Source: Sphingomonas cannabina
GTDB taxonomy: Bacteria; Pseudomonadota; Alphaproteobacteria; Sphingomonadales; Sphingomonadaceae
Direction: 5' to 3'
Assembly: GCF_021391395.1 (NCBI RefSeq)
Contig: NZ_CP090059.1
Span: 2,341,001-2,405,000, forward strand
DNA: 64,000 nucleotides
Shown here: positions 51,893 to 59,962 of the stretch, piece by piece
Layout: each line of letters starts with the position of its first letter
How positions within the stretch are numbered: the stretch's first letter is position 1
Notes under the pieces: model-generated
The model's input: the letters and a program-made list of their open reading frames with translations, nothing else
Database searches by the model: none
Told to the model about the DNA's origin: nothing
Made by a program: the position numbers and the translations under genes

Positions 51893-51921
51893 AGGCCCGC
51901 GCTGTTGAGCGGCGCGGGCCT
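51893..51921. terminator. Bidirectional intrinsic-type hairpin between pdhB and the TadG-like gene
   Basis: AGGCCCGCGC (51893-51902) pairs perfectly with GCGCGGGCCT (51912-51921) around a 9-nt loop, followed by CCTT on + and preceded by a short AA on the other side. It lies between two converging genes. Confidence 0.7.
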
Positions 51922-51929
51922 CCTTACGG

Positions 51930-53270
51930 CTACTGGGTGAGATGCGCGGTCGCGACCGCCTTCTGGAACAGCGCAGCGAGCGCAGCCGAGATGTCGCTGT
52001 CGGTGGTGACTTCGTAATAGAGCCCTGGCGAGGCACAGGCGATAAGCGGAGGACTGATTTTATCGACCGGCTTCAGGAGCGGGTCACGAACATTAGTGAC
52101 CGACCACGGATCCTTGTCGAGGGCACCCGGCAGATACTCGGTATAGAGCACCGCGATCCGGATGCCCCGCGCCTTCACCGAATCGCACAGCTCCGTCGGT
52201 AGCGGCCCAATCTTGCGATTGTTGACGTTGCCGTTGAACGCTTCATCACGCATTCCGTCCGTGATCAGGAACAGGATTGCTTGAGGCGTGTCACCCTGCA
52301 CGTTGGTGCCATCGCCGGGCGAGAGCGGCATGGTAGACAGCGCCCCATTGAACGCGTTCGTAAAGCTCGTGTTTGTGTCGTTGTCATTCTGGCCACAAAT
52401 TCGTTCGCTCTGCTTGCAATAGGACGGAACGACTGCGTCAGATGCATGCGCCTTGATGCTGTCCAGGTCCGAAACGACGTAGCTTCCGGCGATCGGAGTG
52501 GTCGGATAGACTCGCTGGTACTGATCAAAGAAGCTTGAGATACCCATCCGGTACTTTGCGCCGTTTTCGGCGGCAGTGCTCTTAGCAACTGCAGTCACGT
52601 CACTCACCGCTTTGTTCACCAGGTCGGTACGAAGCGTAATATTGTTCGCTCGCGCGATAGCATAATTGTCATTAGTGGCGCCAGTAATGTGACAAGCGAA
52701 GGCGCAACTCTTAGGCGCTTTGCTCGTCATCAGATTGTAACCGGCAGTCGTCGCCGGCAGCAGCATTGATTGCGATACGTCCAGCAACAGGTAGAAGTCG
52801 ATGTTCGGCGCCTGTGATGAATTGGCGCTCGACGTGCCGCCGATCGGGGTCGTCGCCATCTTGAGCAGCCCACCGAAGGCGTTCTGCGACTGCGCGGTAT
52901 AGGACACCACCGCGGTGCGGGTATTGCTGGCGCCGACCGTGCCGGTGATCGTCACTGTGACGTTGGCCGGATCATAGGTCAGCCCCGGTAAACCCGAGAC
53001 CTGCGAGGTGAAGAAGGATTTGGCGATGACCTTGATGTCCTCGTTGGTCTTTTCCATCATCGGCTTGCTGACGGCCATCAGCGCGGCGGCGTCGGCGGCG
53101 GCGTTCATCTTGGTCTGGAGCCTGGCGGCGCGCGAATAGTCCACGACCATGCCCGTCGACAGGGCCAGCGGGATCGTCGCGAAGCCCATGATCATCAGCA
53201 CGTTGCCGCGGCGATCGGACAGCAGCCGCCGCCACAGCGCGGCGATCGCGGAGAAGCGCGTGCGGGTCAT
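51930..53270 (-). CDS. TadG-like pilus assembly protein with von Willebrand factor A domain
   Basis: A 446-residue envelope protein. The N-terminal Tad-type hydrophobic segment (about 20-45, RRGNVLMIMGFATIPLALSTG) is followed by an ADAAALMAVSKP helix. The vWA domain carries the MIDAS motif D164-V-S-Q-S168, later YCKQSERICGQND and LITDGMRDEAF. Such proteins are pseudopilins or accessory factors of the Flp/Tad pilus. It is coupled by a 4-nt overlap (53267-53270) to the TadE-like gene upstream. Codons for about residues 176-236 are much less GC-rich than the rest. Confidence 0.86.
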   Translation of the reverse strand: MTRTRFSAIAALWRRLLSDRRGNVLMIMGFATIPLALSTGMVVDYSRAARLQTKMNAAADAAALMAVSKPMMEKTNEDIKVIAKSFFTSQVSGLPGLTYDPANVTVTITGTVGASNTRTAVVSYTAQSQNAFGGLLKMATTPIGGTSSANSSQAPNIDFYLLLDVSQSMLLPATTAGYNLMTSKAPKSCAFACHITGATNDNYAIARANNITLRTDLVNKAVSDVTAVAKSTAAENGAKYRMGISSFFDQYQRVYPTTPIAGSYVVSDLDSIKAHASDAVVPSYCKQSERICGQNDNDTNTSFTNAFNGALSTMPLSPGDGTNVQGDTPQAILFLITDGMRDEAFNGNVNNRKIGPLPTELCDSVKARGIRIAVLYTEYLPGALDKDPWSVTNVRDPLLKPVDKISPPLIACASPGLYYEVTTDSDISAALAALFQKAVATAHLTQ

Positions 53271-53788
53271 GATGTTCTCATCTTCACGAGATTGGAGGCG
53301 CGCGGCCCCATGATGATCTGGTCGTGCATGTTGATCGTGCCGATCAGGTTCGCCGCCACGATCGGGTCGTAGCGGTAGTCGACGGCGGCGACGATCACAT
53401 AGGTGTCCGGCTGCTTGACCTCGGCGGGCAGCTCAAACGCGGCGCCCTTCGTCAGGCCGATGATGTTCTTGCCCTGGCTCCAGTCGACCGTGGCGACGAG
53501 CTTGTCGTCGATGTGGATCTGGGAGACGGTGATCTTGCTGGCCGCGGCGCTGTAGGGTGTCAGCACCTGGGCGCTGGCGTTGAGGATCGTGTTGACGTCG
53601 CTCTGGCTCACCGAGGTGAACTGGCTGGTGAGGTCGGCCACGGTCTTGGTCGTGGTGGTCACCTTGCGATAGGCGGACACGGCATCGCTGAACTGATAGG
53701 CACCGACGAGCAGCAGGATGAGAAACGGCAGCGCGAGCGCGAATTCGGTCAACGCGACGCCGCGGCGATCTTTGGCGAGCCGGATCAT
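53267..53788 (-). CDS. TadE-like pseudopilin
   Basis: A 173-residue protein with a TadE-type N-terminus: DRRGVALTEFALALPFLILLL (residues 7-27), the hydrophobic segment that follows a prepilin-like glycine-glutamate region. The periplasmic remainder contains two short beta-rich segments without cysteines. It overlaps both neighbours by 4 nt. It would be a minor pseudopilin. Confidence 0.85.
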   Translation of the reverse strand: MIRLAKDRRGVALTEFALALPFLILLLVGAYQFSDAVSAYRKVTTTTKTVADLTSQFTSVSQSDVNTILNASAQVLTPYSAAASKITVSQIHIDDKLVATVDWSQGKNIIGLTKGAAFELPAEVKQPDTYVIVAAVDYRYDPIVAANLIGTINMHDQIIMGPRASNLVKMRTS

Positions 53789-54378
53789 TGGACGTAAGGC
53801 TCCGTCTTGAACACGGAGACCGCGACCAGCAGCCGCTTTCCGTTTGCGGTGTTTGCCAGGTTGAAGCCCAGCGGCGCGGTGACCTCCGGCCAGAGGTACA
53901 TGATCTTGACCACGTTGATCGTGCCCGGTCCGCCCGGCTTGAACTCCCAGCTGTTCTTGACCGTCCCGTCGGGATTGTAGGCGATCGTCGGTGACGATGT
54001 GTCGACGCTGTCGAAAGTGAGCGCCTGCCGCACGTCGATCATCAGCTTCCCGCATTCCATGAAGGACGGGAGCTTGGCGCAGACATTGGTCTTGAATTGC
54101 GCCGCAGTCTGGTTGCTGCGCTGCACCTCGCCGGTGACCATCTGGCGAACCGTCTTTTCCGCCGTGGTTTCCAGCGTCTGCTGGGCGAAGAAGGTGAGGC
54201 TGATCTGCAGTGTGGCGACGATCAGCGCGGCAAAGGGGGCGGCGACCAGCGCGAACTCGATCGTACCCGCGCCGCGGCGGTCGTGCGCAATCGTGTCGGC
54301 CGCGCGACCCATGCGCAGCCTTTGCCGGAAGGTAATCGCCTGCTGCCCCGGTTTGCCCATCGCACGGCGATATCGCAT
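53785..54378 (-). CDS. TadE-like pseudopilin
   Basis: A protein of up to 197 residues with a TadE motif DRRGAGTIEFALVAAPFAAL (residues 33-52 of the longest form) and the helix FFAQQTLETTAEKTVRQMV. Two cysteines lie in NVCAKLPSFMECGKLM. The start is uncertain: ATGs at 54378, 54360 and 54312 are possible; the last leaves a short basic leader like that of its neighbour and has AAAGG upstream. It is first in the three-gene group. Confidence 0.82.
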   Translation of the reverse strand: MRYRRAMGKPGQQAITFRQRLRMGRAADTIAHDRRGAGTIEFALVAAPFAALIVATLQISLTFFAQQTLETTAEKTVRQMVTGEVQRSNQTAAQFKTNVCAKLPSFMECGKLMIDVRQALTFDSVDTSSPTIAYNPDGTVKNSWEFKPGGPGTINVVKIMYLWPEVTAPLGFNLANTANGKRLLVAVSVFKTEPYVQ

Positions 54379-54419
54379 GGGCTTGCTTAAGAAATTCCCA
54401 AGGAGGCCGGAGACGGCGA

Positions 54420-55067
54420 ATGACGCAGGAAACGGTCACCTCTCAGGACGAAGCGGAGCGGCGGCTTGCCTTGGCCTATGCCCCTCCGAACCAACGAGCA
54501 GCGATGGCGGCGCTGTTCACGCTCGACGACGCGCTCGCATCGGTGCTGAGGACCACCCGTGAGCCAATGGTAGGGCAGATGCGGCTGACCTGGTGGCATG
54601 ATGCGCTGACCAACCTCGACGGCGCGCCCCCGCCGGCCGAGCCGGTGTTGCAAGGGCTCGCGCGCGATGTGCTGCCGCTGGGTGTGACCGGCGGGACGCT
54701 TGCGGCGATGGTCGAGGGGTGGGAGGAACTGCTGGAAGCCGATCCACTATCCGACACGGCGTTGGAGGCTTTCGCCCGGCTGCGGGGCGGCACGTTGTTT
54801 GTCGCAGGCGGCGCGGGGGCGGACGATCCGCTCCAGGCCGCCGGAACGGGTTGGGCGCTTGTCGACCTTGCCCGCCATGCGCGTGACGTCGAGCTCGCCC
54901 AGCGCGCTGGAACGCTCGCCGCCCCCTATTTCGAAAAGGCGCTTGCGGCGCGTTGGAACCGCGCGAACCGTGGCTGGGGGGCGCTGGCGCACCTCGCGCG
55001 TTTGCATGACGCCGCACCACCGCGGCGAGTGGGCCGCGCGCTTTGGCATCGCATGACTGGCTTGTAA
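54420..55067 (+). CDS. Squalene/phytoene synthase-like protein (NDUFAF6-type)
   Basis: A 215-residue helical protein of the squalene/phytoene synthase superfamily: RLALAYAPPNQRAAMAALFTLDDALASV at the start and QMRLTWWHDAL near residue 53. The DxxxD metal-binding motifs of true synthases are not complete, as in the NDUFAF6 group of complex I assembly factors. The catalytic role is therefore doubtful. It diverges from the pseudopilin genes across 41 nt. Confidence 0.7.
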   Translation: MTQETVTSQDEAERRLALAYAPPNQRAAMAALFTLDDALASVLRTTREPMVGQMRLTWWHDALTNLDGAPPPAEPVLQGLARDVLPLGVTGGTLAAMVEGWEELLEADPLSDTALEAFARLRGGTLFVAGGAGADDPLQAAGTGWALVDLARHARDVELAQRAGTLAAPYFEKALAARWNRANRGWGALAHLARLHDAAPPRRVGRALWHRMTGL

Positions 55068-55118
55068 CTCCCAACTTCGATAGCCTTGCCCTATTGGTCC
55101 TTCGAGGGGGAGAGGGCG

Positions 55119-55583
55119 ATGCTCAGATATCTGGCAGGCGTGGTCTCGGCGTTGTTGCTGGTGGGGGCGGGAGTATTCCTGTTCCGGTCGAATGCCAGCC
55201 CGGAGGCGCCGCCGGTCCCGCGAGCGCTGGTCGCCAGCACGGCCGCACAGGATGATTCCGCCGATGACGTCGAACTGCCCGCCGCCTCCGCCAAGACGCG
55301 CGAGGAGAAGCGGTTCGCGCGTTACGACAAGGACAGGAACGGCCAGGTCGCGCGCGAGGAATATCTCGCATCGCGGCGCAAGGCCTTCGCCAAGCTCGAC
55401 CGCGACGGCGACGGCCGGCTCTCGTTCGACGAATGGGCGGCGAAGACCACCGACAAGTTCGCCAAGGCGGACAAGGACGGATCGGGGGCACTTACGCCCG
55501 CCGAGTTCGCGTCCACCGCCGTCAAGCGTTCGCCGCAGCGGCGCGTGCCCTGTCCGCCTCAATCGCGGGACGAAGCGGATTGA
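55119..55583 (+). CDS. Membrane-anchored EF-hand protein
   Basis: A 154-residue protein. A hydrophobic N-terminal segment (about 4-22) is a signal anchor or uncleaved signal peptide. A linker then leads to three EF-hand loops: D70-E81 ([12 protein letters not shown]), D94-E105 ([12 protein letters not shown]) and D118-E129 ([12 protein letters not shown]). All have ligands at loop positions 1, 3, 5 and 12, so calcium binding is likely, in the periplasm. The start at 55119 follows GGGGGAGAGGG. The last 62 nt overlap the 3' end of trmFO on the other strand. Confidence 0.82.
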   Translation: MLRYLAGVVSALLLVGAGVFLFRSNASPEAPPVPRALVASTAAQDDSADDVELPAASAKTREEKRFARYDKDRNGQVAREEYLASRRKAFAKLDRDGDGRLSFDEWAAKTTDKFAKADKDGSGALTPAEFASTAVKRSPQRRVPCPPQSRDEAD

Positions 55584-56889
55584 GCCACTCCGCCAGCGCC
55601 GCACGGGCACGATCGGTATAGAGCCGCTTGCGATCGGCCTTCCGTGCGCGACCTTCGATCGGCGGGAACAGGCCGAAATTGACGTTCATCGGCTGATAGG
55701 TCTCGGCCACCGCCGCCCCGGTGATGTGGCTGAGCAACGCGCCGAGCGCGGTCTCGGGCGGCGGCGGAGCGAGTGGTCGGCCGAGTATCTCCGCGGCGGC
55801 GAAGCGTCCCGCCAGCAAGCCGATCGCGGCGCTCTCGACATAGCCCTCGCATCCGGTGATCTGCCCGGCGAAGCGGATATGCGGGCGCGCCTTGAGCCTG
55901 AGGGTCGGATCGAGCAGCTCGGGCGAGCGGATGAAGGTATTGCGATGCAGGCCGCCCAGCCGGGCGAACTCGGCATTCTCCAGGCCTGGAATGGTACGGA
56001 ACACGCGCACCTGCTCGGCATGGCGCAGCTTGGTCTGGAAGCCGACCATGTTCCACAGCGTACCCGATGCGTTGTCCTGCCGGAGCTGGACCACGGCATA
56101 GGGCCAGCGGCCGGTGCGCGGATCGTCGAGCCCGACGCCCTTCATCGGGCCGTAGCGCAGCGTGTCGACACCGCGCTCGGCCATCACCTCGATCGGCATG
56201 CAGCCTTCGAAATAGGGCACGCCCTCCCATTCGCGGAACTCGGTCTTCTCGGCGGCGAGCAGCGCGGCGTGGAAGGCGAGGTACTCGTCCTTGGTCAGCG
56301 GGCAGTTGATGTAGTCGGTCCCGTCCCCCTTGTTCCAGCGCGATTGAAACCAGGCGAGGCCCATGTCGATCGAATCGCGGTGCACGATCGGCGCAATCGC
56401 GTCGAAGAAGGCGAGGGCATCGCTGCCGGTCGCGCCGGCGATGCTCTCCGCGAGCGCGGGATCGGTAAGCGGCCCGGTGGCGACGATGGTCGGGCCCGTA
56501 TCAGGCAGGCGCTCGACCTTCTCGCGGACAACCTCGATATTGGGATGTGCCGCGAGCGCCGCAGTGACGCCCTCCGAAAAGCCGTCGCGATCGACTGCGA
56601 GCGCCGATCCGGCGGGGACGCGGTGCCGGTCGCCCTCGGCCATGATCAGCGAGCCCAGCGTCCGCATCTCCTGATGCAGCAGGCCGACCGCATTGTTCTC
56701 GGCATCATCGGAACGGAAGCTATTTGAGCAGACCAGTTCGGCCAGACCCGCGCCTTGATGGGCCGGCGTCATTCCGCCGCCGCCGCGCATCTCGCTGAGG
56801 CGTACCCGCACGCCCGCCTGAGCGAGCTGCCACGCCGCTTCCGACCCAGCGAGGCCGCCGCCGATGATATGGACCTGATGCTCGAACAC
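55522..56889 (-). CDS. trmFO: Methylenetetrahydrofolate--tRNA-(uracil-5-)-methyltransferase TrmFO
   Basis: A 455-residue flavoenzyme making m5U54 in the tRNA T-loop with methylene-THF and FADH2 in place of SAM. The FAD-binding motif [17 protein letters not shown] is at residues 7-23, and the conserved [16 protein letters not shown] and [16 protein letters not shown] are present. Length is normal. Its 3' end overlaps the EF-hand gene by 62 nt. Confidence 0.95.
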   Translation of the reverse strand: MFEHQVHIIGGGLAGSEAAWQLAQAGVRVRLSEMRGGGGMTPAHQGAGLAELVCSNSFRSDDAENNAVGLLHQEMRTLGSLIMAEGDRHRVPAGSALAVDRDGFSEGVTAALAAHPNIEVVREKVERLPDTGPTIVATGPLTDPALAESIAGATGSDALAFFDAIAPIVHRDSIDMGLAWFQSRWNKGDGTDYINCPLTKDEYLAFHAALLAAEKTEFREWEGVPYFEGCMPIEVMAERGVDTLRYGPMKGVGLDDPRTGRWPYAVVQLRQDNASGTLWNMVGFQTKLRHAEQVRVFRTIPGLENAEFARLGGLHRNTFIRSPELLDPTLRLKARPHIRFAGQITGCEGYVESAAIGLLAGRFAAAEILGRPLAPPPPETALGALLSHITGAAVAETYQPMNVNFGLFPPIEGRARKADRKRLYTDRARAALAEWLNPLRPAIEADRARAAAANA

Positions 56890-56931
56890 GTTACCTGATA
56901 CGTTGTGGAGAGGAAGCCGGACACCATAGGC

Positions 56932-57582
56932 ATGAGCATCGGCGCAGGACAGACCCGATTCCGCTGGATCTTCGCCGCTGCGCTGGTGGCGGGAGCGAGC
57001 TATTTCGCGGTGACCCGGACCGGCGTCGACGGCGCGGCGCTGATCGCCTGGAAAGGCGCCGGTGTCGGGCTGCTCGCGCTATGGGCGGCGCTCAACGCGC
57101 GGAGCCGCGACGGCTGGCTGATCGCGGCGGTGCTGGCGCTGGGCGCGCTCGGCGACGTGCTGCTGGCGGCGGCGGGGCTTACGGTAGGAGCGCTGGCATT
57201 CCTAGCCGGGCATGTCGTCGCCGCCATGCTCTATTTCCGCAACCGGGCGCGCTCGTGGTGGATGATGCTGCCCGCGGTGGTGCTGGTGCCTCTGGTTGCG
57301 GTCGTGATCGCACCTACGCCCGATGCCGGAATCGCGCTCTACGCGACCGGGCTCGGCGCGATGGCGGGTGCTGCGCTGATCGGCCGTTTCCCGCGCATCG
57401 TCGGCATCGGGGCGATGCTGTTTGTCCTCTCCGACTGGCTGATCTTCGCGGAGACGGGGGCGCTCGCCGGATCACCGCTGCCGGGGCTGCTCATCTGGCC
57501 GCTCTATTTCGCGGGTCAGGCGATGATTACTGGTGGCCTGATCGGCTTCCTCGCAGGCGAGGGTGCCCATACTAGCCAGTGA
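56932..57582 (+). CDS. Lysoplasmalogenase (YhhN/TMEM86 family) membrane protein
   Basis: A 216-residue multi-pass membrane protein of the YhhN family, with about seven or eight hydrophobic helices. Conserved family acidic residues lie in [12 protein letters not shown] and [12 protein letters not shown]. Eukaryotic members hydrolyse the vinyl ether of lysoplasmalogens; the bacterial substrate is not established. The start is taken at the ATG at 56932; a GTG at 56905 would add nine residues. It overlaps the converging gene at 57516. Confidence 0.82.
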   Translation: MSIGAGQTRFRWIFAAALVAGASYFAVTRTGVDGAALIAWKGAGVGLLALWAALNARSRDGWLIAAVLALGALGDVLLAAAGLTVGALAFLAGHVVAAMLYFRNRARSWWMMLPAVVLVPLVAVVIAPTPDAGIALYATGLGAMAGAALIGRFPRIVGIGAMLFVLSDWLIFAETGALAGSPLPGLLIWPLYFAGQAMITGGLIGFLAGEGAHTSQ

Positions 57583-57962
57583 CGGCAGATCAATGCCGAG
57601 ATCGCGCCGGTCATGGCGAGGGCGAGTTTGAAAGGTTCCTCGTCCGGGCCGAGCGATACGAACGGGGTCCAGCCGCCAGCCGTGGCGGCTCCCGCGAGCG
57701 CCCACATGATGGGCAGCTGGAATGCAGGGTTGCGGTCCCCGAGCCATCCCATGGCCATCGCACCGACAGTGACCGGGATGGCAGCAATGATCGCTCCGAT
57801 CACGATGGCCGGCAGAAGGATCATCAAAGCGAATGTCAGCTCGGAAGTGATTGCGATCGGTCCGGGTGACAGGGCCAACACCGCCACACCCACGCTGGCA
57901 ACGAACACCGGACCTGCCGCGATGGTGGCGATGGCGCATCCCGTGAAGTTTCGGAAAGCCAT
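57516..57962 (-). CDS. Hypothetical four-helix membrane protein
   Basis: A 148-residue protein with about four hydrophobic segments (roughly 8-30, 40-62, 70-95 and 105-125) and a basic, proline-containing C-terminus. I see no family. Its C-terminal 67 nt overlap the lysoplasmalogenase gene on the other strand, so the last about 20 residues are under double coding constraint. The start at 57962 is preceded by AAGGAG (57969-57974) 6 nt upstream. Confidence 0.6.
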   Translation of the reverse strand: MAFRNFTGCAIATIAAGPVFVASVGVAVLALSPGPIAITSELTFALMILLPAIVIGAIIAAIPVTVGAMAMGWLGDRNPAFQLPIMWALAGAATAGGWTPFVSLGPDEEPFKLALAMTGAISALICRHWLVWAPSPARKPIRPPVIIA

Positions 57963-58013
57963 GATCGAGCTCCTTGATATGGAAGGGCGGGCAACGGTGC
58001 CCGCCCGACCAGT

Positions 58014-58391
58014 TCACGCGACCGCTTCGGCTTTCCCGCTTTCGGCGAGCCAGCCGTTCACCTTGCGTCCAAACTGGGCGATCGCGCCCATGTTGAAGAA
58101 GTGCATCGCGCCGAGCACCACCACCGCGAGTCCGACCTTGCTGCTCAGGAAGCGGATCGCGTCGGTGATTGTCGCCGGCTCCTTGCCGAGGCTCAGCGTC
58201 AGGGTGATGAAGCCGATGTTGATCAGATAGAAGCCGACCACCAGCAAATGATTGGTCGACCGCGCCAGTTCAATGTTCTGCCCGAAGCACTGGATCAGGA
58301 AGACGATGCCGTTGCGGCTCAGCGTATGCGCGACCCAGATGGTGATGGCGATGGTGATCGCGAGGTACAGGGCATAGACGGTCTCGACCAT
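58014..58391 (-). CDS. Hypothetical membrane protein, candidate target of the adjacent regulator
   Basis: A 125-residue protein with three hydrophobic helices (about 2-22, 48-68 and 85-108) and an alanine/glutamate tail. The TNHLLVVGFYLINIGFITL region suggests a conserved integral membrane protein, without a named family I can assign. It lies 91 nt downstream of a GbsR/MarR-type regulator gene on the same strand and has its own AT-rich upstream palindrome (58427-58439), which makes it a plausible target. Confidence 0.6.
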   Translation of the reverse strand: MVETVYALYLAITIAITIWVAHTLSRNGIVFLIQCFGQNIELARSTNHLLVVGFYLINIGFITLTLSLGKEPATITDAIRFLSSKVGLAVVVLGAMHFFNMGAIAQFGRKVNGWLAESGKAEAVA

Positions 58392-58420
58392 GGAAGGTCT
58401 CCTTCATGGTATTTCGTATC

Positions 58421-58439
58421 TTCTGTAATTTCTGAAATT
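58421..58439 (-). promoter_or_regulatory. Palindromic operator candidate upstream of the membrane protein gene
   Basis: AATTTC-T-GAAATT (58427-58439) is a perfect 6-bp inverted repeat, with TTCTGT (58421-58426) beside it. It sits about 30-48 nt before the ATG at 58391 in an AT-rich patch unlike the surroundings. The TTCTGT half-site matches the palindrome in front of the regulator at 59034-59051. Confidence 0.5.
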
Positions 58440-58482
58440 TTAAGGTAAACGTCAGGGCGGGTAGGGCATGGCCGATCTCCCC

Positions 58483-59025
58483 TCAGACGGCTTTCCGGCC
58501 GGGAATGAATCGCGCCACCTTGCCGCCGAGCTTCATCAGCGCGACGAGGGTGGGCTTGGGCAGCACGCGCACTTGATCGTACCAGGTGCTGAGCGTGCTC
58601 GTGAACTCGTGCATCCGCGTGATCCGCTCGCGCAGCACCGGCGGGGCATTCGCGTCGGCCTTGAGCCGCTCGGCGAGCGCGGCGAGATGGGCGATGGTGG
58701 GATCGATCTCACGCCGCTTGCGCTCGGCGACGATGCGGGTCAGCATCTCCCACAGGTCGGTCTCGGCGACGAAATGGTCGCGGCGGTCGCCTTCGACATG
58801 GACGCGCCGGATGATGCCATAGCCCTGCAGTTCCTTGAGCGCGGTCGAGACGTTGGATCGGGCGAGCGTCAGTCCTTCGACCAAGGCATCGGCGGTGAGC
58901 GGGCGGTCGGCGAGATAGAGCATCGCATGGACCTGGCTCACCGAGCGGTTGACGCCCCAATGCGTGCCCATCTCCCCCCAATGGAGGATGAAAGCGCGGG
59001 CATCGGGGTGATCGAGCAGGGTCAT
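58483..59025 (-). CDS. GbsR/MarR family transcriptional regulator
   Basis: A 180-residue winged-helix regulator. The N-terminal half (about 10-95) contains SQVHAMLYLADRPLTADAL and the recognition helix LTLARSNVSTALKELQGYGII, followed by the RRVHVEGDRRDHFVAE wing; the C-terminal half is helical. GbsR-type proteins respond to osmolytes such as choline in Bacillus; the ligand here is unknown. The start at 59025 is immediately downstream of the palindrome at 59034-59051, which suggests autoregulation. Confidence 0.85.
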   Translation of the reverse strand: MTLLDHPDARAFILHWGEMGTHWGVNRSVSQVHAMLYLADRPLTADALVEGLTLARSNVSTALKELQGYGIIRRVHVEGDRRDHFVAETDLWEMLTRIVAERKRREIDPTIAHLAALAERLKADANAPPVLRERITRMHEFTSTLSTWYDQVRVLPKPTLVALMKLGGKVARFIPGRKAV

Positions 59026-59033
59026 ATCGTCTC

Positions 59034-59051
59034 TTTCTGTAAAAACAGAAA
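59034..59051 (-). promoter_or_regulatory. Operator-like palindrome in the regulator gene's upstream region
   Basis: TTTCTGT-AAAA-ACAGAAA (59034-59051) is a perfect 7-bp inverted repeat with a 4-nt centre, only 8 nt before the regulator ATG. It lies in the divergent region between the regulator and the VOC gene. A bound repressor would block the regulator's own promoter or its translation start. Confidence 0.65.
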
Positions 59052-59151
59052 TAACCGAAGGCGAGTCTGTCGTCAACCTCGTTCGTGGGCGCGATCCGGT
59101 GTAACCTTCTTCGGCCCGGCGCGTTGGGCGCGGAGAGAGGAGGGACCGGTC

Positions 59152-59556
59152 ATGCTCGATCACATCGGCCTTGCCGTCAGCGACATCGAGCGCTCGCGTG
59201 CCTTCTACGAGGCGGCTCTGGCCCCGCTCGGGATCCGGACGATCCGTACGGAGACCAACACGCTCGGCAACAATGCCGTGCTGATGGGCGACGACGAGAT
59301 ATTCTTCGTGATCGCCGACGGGGAGACGGTCAGCGATGCCCTGCACGTCGCCTTCCGGGCCGAGACGATCGAGGAAGTCGATAATTTTCACAAGGCCGCG
59401 CTCGCCGCTGGCGGACGCGATAATGGTGCGCCCGGCATCCGTCCGCAGTATGAAGGTCGCTACTATGCCGCCTTTGCTCTCGACCCCGACGGAATGAACA
59501 TCGAGGCGGTATGCCATCTGGAGCAGACCGGTGACGATCTACACCATCGGCTATGA
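59152..59556 (+). CDS. VOC (glyoxalase/dioxygenase) family protein
   Basis: A 134-residue protein with two beta-alpha-beta-beta-beta modules. Signs are the opening MLDHIGLAVSDIERSRAFYEAAL, HVAFRAETIEEVDNFHKAAL and YYAAFALDPDGMNIEAVCH, where H5, H67-region and E ligands would bind a metal. The substrate is unknown. GGAGAGAGGAGGG precedes the ATG. Its 3' end overlaps the DUF488 gene by 26 nt. Confidence 0.85.
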   Translation: MLDHIGLAVSDIERSRAFYEAALAPLGIRTIRTETNTLGNNAVLMGDDEIFFVIADGETVSDALHVAFRAETIEEVDNFHKAALAAGGRDNGAPGIRPQYEGRYYAAFALDPDGMNIEAVCHLEQTGDDLHHRL

Positions 59557-59962
59557 AGGGGCGACCTTCGACGAGGTCGTCGCTGCGTTGGAGCGGGCAG
59601 GGGTCGAGCAGGTGATCGACATCCGCGCGCTGCCGCTGTCGCGCCGGCCCGGCTTCTCCAAATCGACGCTCGCCGCCGGCTTGGCCGAACACGGCATCGG
59701 CTATGTTCATCTGAAGGCACTCGGCACGCCCAAGCCGGGCCGCGACGCCGCGAAGAAGGGCGACCGTGCGACGCTGGAGGCGGTCTACGCTGGCCAGCTC
59801 GAACTGCCCGAGGCGCAGGCGGAGGCGGCGCGGATGCGCGCGCTGGCGGCGGAGAAACCTTCCGCCTTGCTCTGCTTCGAGCGTGATCCGGCGGTGTGCC
59901 ACCGCACCCTGCTCCTCGCCGCGGAGGGACGGGGGATGGAGGTCGTCGATCTGTTCGCCTAG
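59531..59962 (+). CDS. DUF488 family protein
   Basis: A 143-residue protein of the DUF488 family. Features are TIYTIGYEGATFDEVV at the start, VIDIRALPLSRRPGFSKSTL, GIGYVHLKALGTPKPGRDAAKKGD and the terminal LLCFERDPAVCHRTLLL with two cysteines. Function is not known. The start is a GTG at 59531 inside the VOC gene. It converges with the SGNH hydrolase gene with a 4-nt overlap. Confidence 0.85.
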   Translation: MTIYTIGYEGATFDEVVAALERAGVEQVIDIRALPLSRRPGFSKSTLAAGLAEHGIGYVHLKALGTPKPGRDAAKKGDRATLEAVYAGQLELPEAQAEAARMRALAAEKPSALLCFERDPAVCHRTLLLAAEGRGMEVVDLFA

